Source: Thermanaerovibrio acidaminovorans DSM 6589
Lineage (GTDB): Bacteria; Synergistota; Synergistia; Synergistales; Synergistaceae
Assembly (NCBI RefSeq): GCF_000024905.1
Contig: NC_013522.1
Location: 1,550,001 to 1,614,000 of the forward strand
DNA length: 64,000 nucleotides
Direction: 5' to 3'
The translations under genes and the position numbers were made by a program. Each line of letters opens with the position of its first letter. The stretch's first letter is position 1. Under the pieces are notes generated by a model that did not search any database, was not told where the DNA came from, and saw only the letters and a list, made by a program, of their open reading frames with translations. This document shows, one piece after another, positions 1 through 7,527 of the stretch.

Positions 1-1617
1 TTCTCAAAGTACCTTTTGCGTTTTTTCGAGTAATCCAGCCGCCCTAGCGACGAGTTTTTCCTTCGGGTGATGAGTACAAGGTTGCCGAGCTTGTCCGTCA
101 ACTCGTTTCGCTCTTCTTCTGAAAAATCTTTGACCCACTGGCTGTCTTCTGTTGGGTTTTGCGGCAGAACATGCTCGACGGACAAAGTCTCGAAATGCAT
201 CCTGTGGTCGTGGTTCTGGTAGAGGTAGTCAAGTTTCAGCAGCAGATATCGGGCAAATCGCCGGCCATATACTGCTCCGTCCAACATTCGGACAAGCGAT
301 CCTTCATCAATGTCGAAAACGTTGGTGGAAAAAAGGTCGTCCACAGTGTGGGCGTCATCAATTGCCTGGATGATCTTGTTCATTGCAGCGATACGGTCCG
401 TGGGAGTGTACTGGCAAATCCAGTCGGCCGAGAACTTGTTATCGAGGCGTTTCAAAAACTCCAGAATGCGGTCGTATTTAAACTTGTCGAAATACCTGAG
501 CAAAGGCGGAACCCAGTCCGTCGCAGGCAGCCCCGTGAGCATGACCTTTATAAGGTTGTCGAACGCGAAACTGCCGCCGGTTTCGTCGGAGTTTTGACCG
601 CCCAGCAAGGTCCGATAGTGCCCTAGGTATCGCTCGATCAGCTCAAATGTCTCGCGCCCTTTCTTGAGGAGCACGGGTTTCTTCTGACCTGTCGCCTTGT
701 CCCGTTCCTTGGGATTGTAGATCTTGTCCTCGAATTCCTGAAGGAGACTCAGCCGGCTCTTGTCCTTTACCAGGATGGTACGCACGTGATTGAGGAATCG
801 ATCAAAGTCATCCCCAAGCTCGCTTTCGGCTTCCTCCCACATCTTGGCATACTTGACCTTCTCTTCCTGTTTCTCCAATGCCCCGAGATTCATGGACTTG
901 AGAATGTCGCTGTTGCGAAGTGGGATGCCCCGATCGTTAAGAATCATGAACAACCGGAAGGCATCTTCAAGGTCTTCAGTCGAGATGTAGATGAGAAGCA
1001 CCTTGTTAAGGAGAAACTGGAGCAGATCTTCGGGCTTCGTGTTCGGATTCTCGCGGAAGAACCTGCGGATCTCGAGGATGGCCGCAGCCATGTTGCGTAC
1101 GGATAAGTCGGCACTTTTGGAGACCATCTGGTTGAGGTCCTTCTCGCGATCCGTACCGCTATCGGCCTTCACGAACTCATCGATAAACTTTTGCACCTCA
1201 TCACGGATGGTGAAAACTAAGCGGGTTCGCTCGGGAATGTTCTTGTACTTGCTGGCTTTCTGATAGATGCACTTCTGGCAGTCATCCTTGGCATCGGGGT
1301 CCTCAGCAAGATCGCGCAGCACAGCAAAGAGCATGAGCAGTGTGGCCAGGCGCTGTTGGCCGTCGAGCAGATCGTTTTCGTCAAACTCCTGTCCGCTATC
1401 CGGTGCCGCAGGTTTGGATTGAAACACGAACGACCCCAGGAAATACTCGAAATCGGGCTTTTCCGTCATGGCAAATGTTAGGTCATCAAGAAGGGCGGAA
1501 ATCTCTTCCCGGCCCCACACGTAAGGGCGCTGGTATTCTGGGACGCGGAACCACATCCCAGAAAAGATGTCCTTAACCAGTATCTTCTCGCTCTTTATCT
1601 CTCCTCGCGACGGCATG
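1..1617 (-). CDS. GmrSD-type (DUF262 + DUF1524/HNH) type IV restriction-like protein, C-terminus off window
   Basis: Translating the minus strand from the ATG at 1617 gives an open frame of 539 codons to the window edge. The N-terminal DUF262 (GmrS, ParB-like) domain shows VPEYQRPYVW at residues 25-34 and DGQQRLATLL at 85-94, the two family signatures; the helical linker contains AFRLFMILNDRGIPL. Near residue 482 comes EHVLPQNP and near 510 KLGNLVLI followed by an N-S and a K-K-R-Y-F stretch, which is the HNH-like DUF1524 (GmrD) pattern. Known GmrSD and BrxU proteins use the first domain for nucleotide-dependent control and the second to cut DNA carrying modified bases. The start follows AGGAGG. 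It lies downstream of brxA on the same strand, so it may act as a BrxU-like partner of BREX; that role is inferred. The true C-terminus cannot be seen. Confidence 0.85.
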
Positions 1618-1670
1618 TTTACTCCTCCTGGTTTCCTCGTTCGTATTCAAGAGTACCCTGCCAGTACATT

Positions 1671-1823
1671 CTACCAGCATTGTCGTACCACCAGTTCGTT
1701 TAGCAAGCATATCAAAATTTCATAGAAACGAATCTGATCGTAGAGCCGATTCTCTGAGAGCGTCATGATCCGCCCGGGGCCCTTGGCGTCCAGGCACTTG
1801 GGATGGATTGGCCACAGTCGCAT
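1671..1823 (-). pseudogene. 50-codon remnant resembling the start of a pyrimidine dimer DNA glycosylase family protein
   Basis: A 50-aa frame starts with an ATG overlapping the brxA stop (TGATG). Its first residues, MRLWPIHPKCLDAKG, closely match the conserved N-terminus I know from the small pyrimidine-dimer glycosylase/endonuclease V-like family (MRLW.LHPKYLD.KG). After that the similarity stops and the frame runs through LSENRLYDQIRFYEILICLLNELVVRQCW to a TAG. The family is normally well over 100 aa, so this is a truncated or fused remnant, possibly translationally coupled to brxA. The remaining bases up to 1617 hold no gene that I can see. The identification rests on about 15 residues. 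Confidence 0.4.
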
Positions 1824-2575
1824 CATCTGCTCCGGAGCATGATCAAGTCCTGGTCAAGGCCGTGTCGCAGCACATCGAGCCGCCCGGAGACCGCGACCAG
1901 ATGAGCCGCGGAAACAGGGCTCAGGCGGAACGGGAACAGGCTCGTGGAATCGAGGACCGTTCTCAAAGCCACCGAAGCGTTGGGATGAGCGTGCAAGAAG
2001 GCCTCGGCCAACCAGGCGATAACCTCCACCTGAGCTATGGCGAGTGAAAGCCCAGCGGTATAGATGCCTTTTTCCGATGTTTCCTTCAGGACCTCCCAAT
2101 CGACGAAGCTCCGCAGCACCCGTCGTGCCGCTCTGGATACCGTGCCGCGTTCCCCATATTGCTCCCGCACGCGGCGCTGTACCTGGCTGGCTGCGGCCGT
2201 TCCCTGGAGCCTGAGCAGTCGCCCCACATGGGCCGCTACGGCCCCCCAGAACGGATAAACCGCCATGGCCATGCCCCAGTGGACCGCGATATGGTCCTCA
2301 CGCGGCAGGTGTGAGAGAAGCTTGAGGCCTTCCCGCTGAAGGGGATGGAGGTCGCGCGGGGGGCGGACCCAGATCTTCATCAGGATGGTGATCACCTTCT
2401 CCCGATTGCCGCGTTTGGCATTCCCGCCGACAGACAGCTTGTCTTCGAGAAGCTCTTGGAGGGCGTTGTAGATGGACGCCTCGTCGTTTCCGGCAAGCAC
2501 CAGGTTGGCCGTTCTCTCCAGCCATTCAAGACGGACCCGCTGGCTGAAACCGATCTGGGTCAGGCGACTGTTCAT
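1823..2575 (-). CDS. brxA: BrxA-like BREX protein (DUF1819-type)
   Basis: A 250-aa, largely helical basic protein encoded last in the BREX operon; its ATG overlaps the pglZ stop (ATGA) and follows AGGAGG. Size, position directly after pglZ and sequence character (N-terminal FSQRVRLEWLERTANLVLAG, then a helical region with LLSHLPREDHIAVHWGMAMA) agree with the BrxA protein of type III BREX. BrxA is a small NusB-like, DNA-binding protein required by some BREX systems. No enzyme motif is visible. The call depends mainly on gene order and size; the sequence alone would leave it as a conserved hypothetical. Confidence 0.7.
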   Translation of the reverse strand: MNSRLTQIGFSQRVRLEWLERTANLVLAGNDEASIYNALQELLEDKLSVGGNAKRGNREKVITILMKIWVRPPRDLHPLQREGLKLLSHLPREDHIAVHWGMAMAVYPFWGAVAAHVGRLLRLQGTAAASQVQRRVREQYGERGTVSRAARRVLRSFVDWEVLKETSEKGIYTAGLSLAIAQVEVIAWLAEAFLHAHPNASVALRTVLDSTSLFPFRLSPVSAAHLVAVSGRLDVLRHGLDQDLIMLRSR

Positions 2576-4578
2576 CGGTCCCTCCTATCGATCTGGACAA
2601 GAGGGACGAGCAGTTCCTCGACACTAATGCCACCATGACCGACGAGGGTTTCAGCCGCCCGCACGAAAGCAGCCCGGTTCGGAGCGATGAGGGCGAGGTA
2701 GTCCTCTGGGAGGCCCACCGAGGGCCACTCCAGGGACTCCGGGAATCGCTCCTTGATTTGAGCCCTGAGCCTGGGATCGGAGTAGACACGCACGCGCTCG
2801 CCGCGCAGGTCCGCGACCGCCCCTTCGGCAGGCCGTCCCACGCCTTTCGCCTCGATGTTGCCGTGGTCCGAGGCAAGGTAGACCTGGAAACCGCGGTCAT
2901 GAAGCAGGCCGAGAAGGTCCCGCATGAATCCCTGTCTGGCCCATTGTCGAACCTGGTTGTGCATGCCCGCCGCACCCAGCTCCATGCCGTGCATGATCCG
3001 GTCGACCTTGTCGATGACCAGTCCGACGACACGTAGCCTGGGCCGGCTCAGTAGCTCGGAGACCTCGTCCAGGTCCCCGTCGCCTAGCCCCTTGGCGTAA
3101 GCCACCTCATGCTGCGTCAGCCCCTGATCGACCCAGAACTGCGTCCAAAGGCCCGGCTCCTTGTCTGTGGTATGGATACTCGCCGGGAAGTAGATCGGTG
3201 GCTTGCCGGCAAAGGCGGCCTGCCGGGAAACAGAGGTGATGGTGGGAATCCAGGCGAAAACGGCGTTCTCACGGAACCGCAGCTTTGAATCCAGCTCTCC
3301 GAGCACATCGCGCAAGGCGATCCATTGGTCCAGGGCGAGGCCGTCCACCAGCAGAAAAGCGATCTTCGTGCGCCGGTCGTCTCCGAGGCTTCGGGCGAGG
3401 AACCGCGGGATGTGATGCAGCATCACCGGCGGCGCGGGCGGAAGGTTGATCAGGCTCGCGTAGCGCTTCACCACCCAATCGGTGAGCGCAGAATCGATCC
3501 GGGATCTCAATGCCTCCAGGCGCTCCCGGTATTCTTCCGGCAGGGTGGTGTCTGGCTCCAGCTCCAAGGCGACGAGCTCCGCCCAACGGTAGGCGAAATG
3601 GAGCCACTCCCCATGACGCGCCTCCACCGTGGGGATCGTCTTCTCGATTGCTACCAGCAGCCCCTCCATGCGGCGGCGACGGTTCTCCACGGGGGAGACT
3701 TTGATGCCGTAAGCCACCCAGGTCTTGGCGAGCGCTTGCGATTGCTCGTGAGGAACCGGCTGGAGCAAGCCCTCGAGGAAAAGGTTGTCGATGTAAATGC
3801 GGACATCGTGGTGGTCGAAAGGCAAGAGCGTCGGTCCTGGGAACTCGAAGCCGTAGTCCGCCGCGTCCTCGTGGACGGCATCGTCCTTCGGCTTTGCGAG
3901 CGAATCCAGGAACACCGGCCAGCGCTCCTGCAGGAACGCAAAGAATGCTTGCGCGTCGGGAATGATGACTTCCAGAGGCCAATCCTCGAACAGGCCGTTT
4001 TGACGAAGCACCTGGATAAAGCGCTCATCGAGGATGGCCGGGATTCTCATGCCCCGGTAATGGCGGCGCAGCAAGACCCGGAGCAGGTCCGATGGCTGCT
4101 TGATGAGTTCCGGCGCGATCTCGAACACATGACGAAGGACGAACTCCTTCGTAGCGTTGTCGCCGAGCTGCCCCGGCGCGTGCTTCGCCTGCGCATCGAA
4201 CAAGGCGTCGAGATCAGCCCGGTCGAGCGCTGCGACCACGGGGTAGCTGAGATTCGGGAAGAGATCGCCCAGGTTGAATGAGAGCTTGCGGCCAGCCTGC
4301 AGCAGGTCGTAGGGCAAGGCATCGAGATCGCTCGAAGGCGATCTCAGCACCACCACCAGATCGGTTTTCTCGCCACGGTCCCAGCGGGAGCGAAACTTGG
4401 ATTCGTAGGCATAGCGAAAGGCGACATGATCCTCGAACGGGATCAGCTCAAAGCCCCGTTCCCGGATCCCTTCGAGGACACCTTCTTCAAGGAGCAGGCC
4501 ATCCGGATCCGCGACCAGGGTAAGCCGGGCCACCTGGGGTGTGAACTCACTCAGGATTTGGTCACGCCAACTACCCAT
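2572..4578 (-). CDS. pglZ: PglZ, alkaline-phosphatase-superfamily BREX protein
   Basis: A 668-aa protein with a PglZ domain in its C-terminal half. The metal-binding strand is IAFLLVDGLALDQW, followed by PTITSVSRQAAFAGK and later LASDHGNIEAKGVGR, the Asp-His-Gly motif of alkaline phosphatases; it ends with GHGGISVEELLVPLV, typical of PglZ. The N-terminal part is helical and unassigned. PglZ is a core component of every BREX type and helps discriminate self from phage DNA, though its exact reaction is not settled. It overlaps brxHII by 8 bp at its start and brxA by 4 bp at its end. A GGAGG precedes the ATG. Confidence 0.93.
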   Translation of the reverse strand: MGSWRDQILSEFTPQVARLTLVADPDGLLLEEGVLEGIRERGFELIPFEDHVAFRYAYESKFRSRWDRGEKTDLVVVLRSPSSDLDALPYDLLQAGRKLSFNLGDLFPNLSYPVVAALDRADLDALFDAQAKHAPGQLGDNATKEFVLRHVFEIAPELIKQPSDLLRVLLRRHYRGMRIPAILDERFIQVLRQNGLFEDWPLEVIIPDAQAFFAFLQERWPVFLDSLAKPKDDAVHEDAADYGFEFPGPTLLPFDHHDVRIYIDNLFLEGLLQPVPHEQSQALAKTWVAYGIKVSPVENRRRRMEGLLVAIEKTIPTVEARHGEWLHFAYRWAELVALELEPDTTLPEEYRERLEALRSRIDSALTDWVVKRYASLINLPPAPPVMLHHIPRFLARSLGDDRRTKIAFLLVDGLALDQWIALRDVLGELDSKLRFRENAVFAWIPTITSVSRQAAFAGKPPIYFPASIHTTDKEPGLWTQFWVDQGLTQHEVAYAKGLGDGDLDEVSELLSRPRLRVVGLVIDKVDRIMHGMELGAAGMHNQVRQWARQGFMRDLLGLLHDRGFQVYLASDHGNIEAKGVGRPAEGAVADLRGERVRVYSDPRLRAQIKERFPESLEWPSVGLPEDYLALIAPNRAAFVRAAETLVGHGGISVEELLVPLVQIDRRDR

Positions 4579-7480
4579 GGACGCCTCCCTCCACGCGGAC
4601 TAAAGCCAAGGGCGCCATTTCCGGCAAGATCTGGGCCCTGCGCTCGAGTTGTTCCCTGAAGCGTTCTTCCTCCTGTTCCAAGAGACTCAGGCGATGGTTA
4701 CGGACCTGTGGCAGTCCGATGCGCTCGATGGCTCTGCGTCGCGCAGCGAAGGCGTACTCGCCCTTCTCACGCTCCCGAGCAAGACGCTCCCGGTGAGCCT
4801 GCACCAGCTCGTCGTAGATCGTCTTCCCCTGTCGTTCCGCCGCCCCCCGGAGTTGATCGAAGGCTTGATGAGAGGTCTCGATGTCCAAATGCCAGAGGAT
4901 CGTGGGCGGAGTGGTCAGCAGTTGATCCCAGATGTGCCGGGCGGTCGGCGCAAACACCCGACCGTCGTCGGCCAGGAACAAAGGCATGATGCGCCTTCGG
5001 CGGGTCTCAGGTCCCGGGTCCAGAGTCACGAGTCCATCGGGACGGCTCGCGACCCGCGACTCGTGACTCGTGACCGAAATCTGCCAGAGCGACCAGAAAC
5101 CCATGATCTCTGGGGCAAGGCCAGGAAGCGTGATGACCGGGACCGGTTGTCCCGGGGTAAAGGGAGGTAGGCGCATGGCCAGCCCACGCACCTTGGGATC
5201 TTCCAGCGTCAAGTGGCGGCTCAAAGGCTTCTCTTCAGCCTCCTTGCTGGTGAAGACGACATTGGTCAGTCGCTCGCCGTTGGGCCAGGTGAGATCCCAG
5301 GCGCCGTTCTTCCTCTCAGCCTTGCCGCCGTGAGCCTGCAGGTAGCTTACCGTCATGCGCTCCACCCAATGCGGGAGCGGGTGGGCCAGCAGCCGCTGGG
5401 CTTCGCCGGGCTCCAGGTCCTCGGTCGCGCCGAGCACGGATGCGGTCGTGCGCGCCTCGCGGGCCTGCTCCTGCAGGCGGGCAACCACGCTCTCTACGGA
5501 TTCCTCCACCTTTTCGGGATTGAGGATCGCCTCGACATACATCTCGTCGAACATGCGGCCCGCCTGGGCAGAGTCGAGCACGTCACCGGTCTTGTCGATG
5601 CCGAACTCTTCGAAGATGACCGCCAATTTCTCCTCCAGGACCTCGCGGACACGGTGCTCGACCGAGTCCTCGAACACGAAGTTGATGGCGCGCACCGTAT
5701 GGGTCTGGCCGATGCGGTCCACCCGGCCGATGCGTTGTTCCAGGCGCATCGGGTTCCAGGGGATGTCGTAGTTGATGACCACATGGCAGAACTGGAGGTT
5801 GAGCCCCTCACCGCCGGCATCCGTCGAGATGAGGATGCGGACATCCTTGGCAAAAGCGTCCTGGACCCGCTTGCGCTCCTCCAGGTCCATGGAGCCGTTG
5901 AGGCACACCACTGTGATGCCGCGCTCGGTCAGGAATCGCATAAGCATCTCCTGGGTCGGCACGAACTCGGTGAACACCAGCACCTTGAGATCCGGGTCGC
6001 CTTCCTCGGCCTGGAGGCGGTAGATCCAGTCCAGGAGCGCTTCGGCCTTGGCGTCCGGGCCCTGGCTTTCGCAGCGCTTGGCCGCCTCCAGGAGCAGCTT
6101 CACCTCGGCCCGTTCATTCTTCAGGGCCTTGAGACGTGTTTTGAGCAGGGTGTCCATCTGCTCCTGGCCGTCCAGGTCGGCCCAGTCCTCCTCGGAGACC
6201 ATGGGGAAGAGTGTGAGCTGTTCTTGGGGCGCCTCGAGCGCTTCGAGGCGCCGCTCCAGGGTTGTGCGGATGGCGCGGGTGCTGGAGACCACCAGGCGCT
6301 GCATCAGGATCATGAGGAATCCGATGTAGCTGCGCTTCTCAGCGATGGCCTGGTTGTAGCCTTCTCGCACGTATTCGGTGACCGCCTCGTAGAGCAGCCG
6401 TTGATCCCAGTGGCGCTCCTTCCAGGAGACCGGCGCCAGCTCCGTGCGCCGGGGGTTGAAAAGCGGCTTGCCCTCCGCGTCGATGGCGCGGCGCTTCTCC
6501 GTGCGGATGACGTAGGGCTGTACCCGCTCCTTTGTCACGCTGCTCACGTCGGGGAAGGCCTTGGCATCGACCAGGGAGATCAGCCGGTGGAAGGCGTCGG
6601 TCTTGCCCTGGTGCGGTGTGGCGGAGAGCAGGAGCAGGTAGGGCGCGGCCTCGGCCAGCCCCTGGCCGAGCTTGTAGCGGGCCACCTGGTCCGTGCTCCC
6701 ACCCAGGCGATGGGCCTCGTCCACGATGACCAGGTCCCAGCCGGCGGAGATCAGGTCCTCGAAGCGCTCCCGGTTGTACTCGGCCACCTGTTCCCTGGAC
6801 CAGCCGCGCCGCTTGTCCAGAGGCTTGACCGAATCCATCGGCACGACAACTTGGGGAAAGAGGGTCCACGAGTTGCGGGTCACGGGTTGCGAGTCTTCTT
6901 GACCCGAGACTCGGGACTCAGGACTCGCGACCGCCGAAATGCGGCTGAGCGTTTTGATGTCGTCCGGCAAGACAAGCTGGAAATGCTCATTGAAGTGGGC
7001 CCGCATTTCGGCCACCCATTGGGTCACCAGGCCCTTGGGAGCGATGACCAGTGTCCGTCTCACCAAGCCCCGGAGCTTGAGCTCCCGCATGATGAGACCC
7101 GCCTCGATGGTCTTGCCGAGGCCCACCTCGTCCGCCAGGAGATAGCGCACGCGGTCATTGGAAATGGCCCTGGAGAGAGCCCGAATCTGATGCGGCAACG
7201 GGATGACGGACGATTCGATGGGCGCAAGCAGGACGTCCTGGGTCAGCGCATCGGCGACTCTCGCCGCGGCGGCGAGATAAGCGATCCCGTCCACGGTGGC
7301 GACTCCTGCTTCATGCGGAGGCCGGAGGCGCGTGGCGGGCAACTGCACGACAGCATCCTTGCCCGGCAGCCAGACACGGCAGACGGTCTCGCCCCAGAGC
7401 GTCTGGGTCTCGATGACCCGACAGAGCTCCCCGTGCTCGGGGCTGTAGTACCAGTTGTTGTTTTCCACCGACAGGGTCAT
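4571..7480 (-). CDS. brxHII: BrxHII, SNF2-type DNA helicase/translocase of type III BREX
   Basis: A 969-aa superfamily 2 helicase. Motif I is LLADEVGLGKTIEAG near residue 117, motif II VDEAHRLGG near 253, motif III LLLLSATPHQGKTDAF, motif V STDAGGEGLNLQFC and motif VI RIGRVDRIGQT near 587; SWI2/SNF2-like proteins of this kind translocate on duplex DNA. In type III and V BREX the helicase between the methylase and pglZ is BrxHII. Two arrays of 7-bp repeats are inserted in frame (6869-6932 and 5001-5074) and encode low-complexity Ser/Arg/Asp-rich insertions, neither touching a helicase motif. The C-terminal region is charged and coiled-coil-like. Confidence 0.92.
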   Translation of the reverse strand: MTLSVENNNWYYSPEHGELCRVIETQTLWGETVCRVWLPGKDAVVQLPATRLRPPHEAGVATVDGIAYLAAAARVADALTQDVLLAPIESSVIPLPHQIRALSRAISNDRVRYLLADEVGLGKTIEAGLIMRELKLRGLVRRTLVIAPKGLVTQWVAEMRAHFNEHFQLVLPDDIKTLSRISAVASPESRVSGQEDSQPVTRNSWTLFPQVVVPMDSVKPLDKRRGWSREQVAEYNRERFEDLISAGWDLVIVDEAHRLGGSTDQVARYKLGQGLAEAAPYLLLLSATPHQGKTDAFHRLISLVDAKAFPDVSSVTKERVQPYVIRTEKRRAIDAEGKPLFNPRRTELAPVSWKERHWDQRLLYEAVTEYVREGYNQAIAEKRSYIGFLMILMQRLVVSSTRAIRTTLERRLEALEAPQEQLTLFPMVSEEDWADLDGQEQMDTLLKTRLKALKNERAEVKLLLEAAKRCESQGPDAKAEALLDWIYRLQAEEGDPDLKVLVFTEFVPTQEMLMRFLTERGITVVCLNGSMDLEERKRVQDAFAKDVRILISTDAGGEGLNLQFCHVVINYDIPWNPMRLEQRIGRVDRIGQTHTVRAINFVFEDSVEHRVREVLEEKLAVIFEEFGIDKTGDVLDSAQAGRMFDEMYVEAILNPEKVEESVESVVARLQEQAREARTTASVLGATEDLEPGEAQRLLAHPLPHWVERMTVSYLQAHGGKAERKNGAWDLTWPNGERLTNVVFTSKEAEEKPLSRHLTLEDPKVRGLAMRLPPFTPGQPVPVITLPGLAPEIMGFWSLWQISVTSHESRVASRPDGLVTLDPGPETRRRRIMPLFLADDGRVFAPTARHIWDQLLTTPPTILWHLDIETSHQAFDQLRGAAERQGKTIYDELVQAHRERLAREREKGEYAFAARRRAIERIGLPQVRNHRLSLLEQEEERFREQLERRAQILPEMAPLALVRVEGGVHG
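5001..5074. repeat. Heptad inverted-repeat array in brxHII
   Basis: Left arm of GGGTCTC/GAGTCAC-like 7-mers, a central spacer, right arm of GACCCGC/GACTCGT-like 7-mers. Encodes a Ser/Arg/Asp-rich insertion in frame. Confidence 0.8.
6869..6932. repeat. Heptad inverted-repeat array in brxHII
   Basis: GAGTTGC GGGTCAC GGG then a TTCTT loop and GACCCGA GACTCGG GACTC: the clearest hairpin form, in frame. Confidence 0.85.
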
Positions 7481-7527
7481 CGTTGTTCAACTTCTCCCAT
7501 CAACGAAAGGCTCTCGATGTCCGCCTT

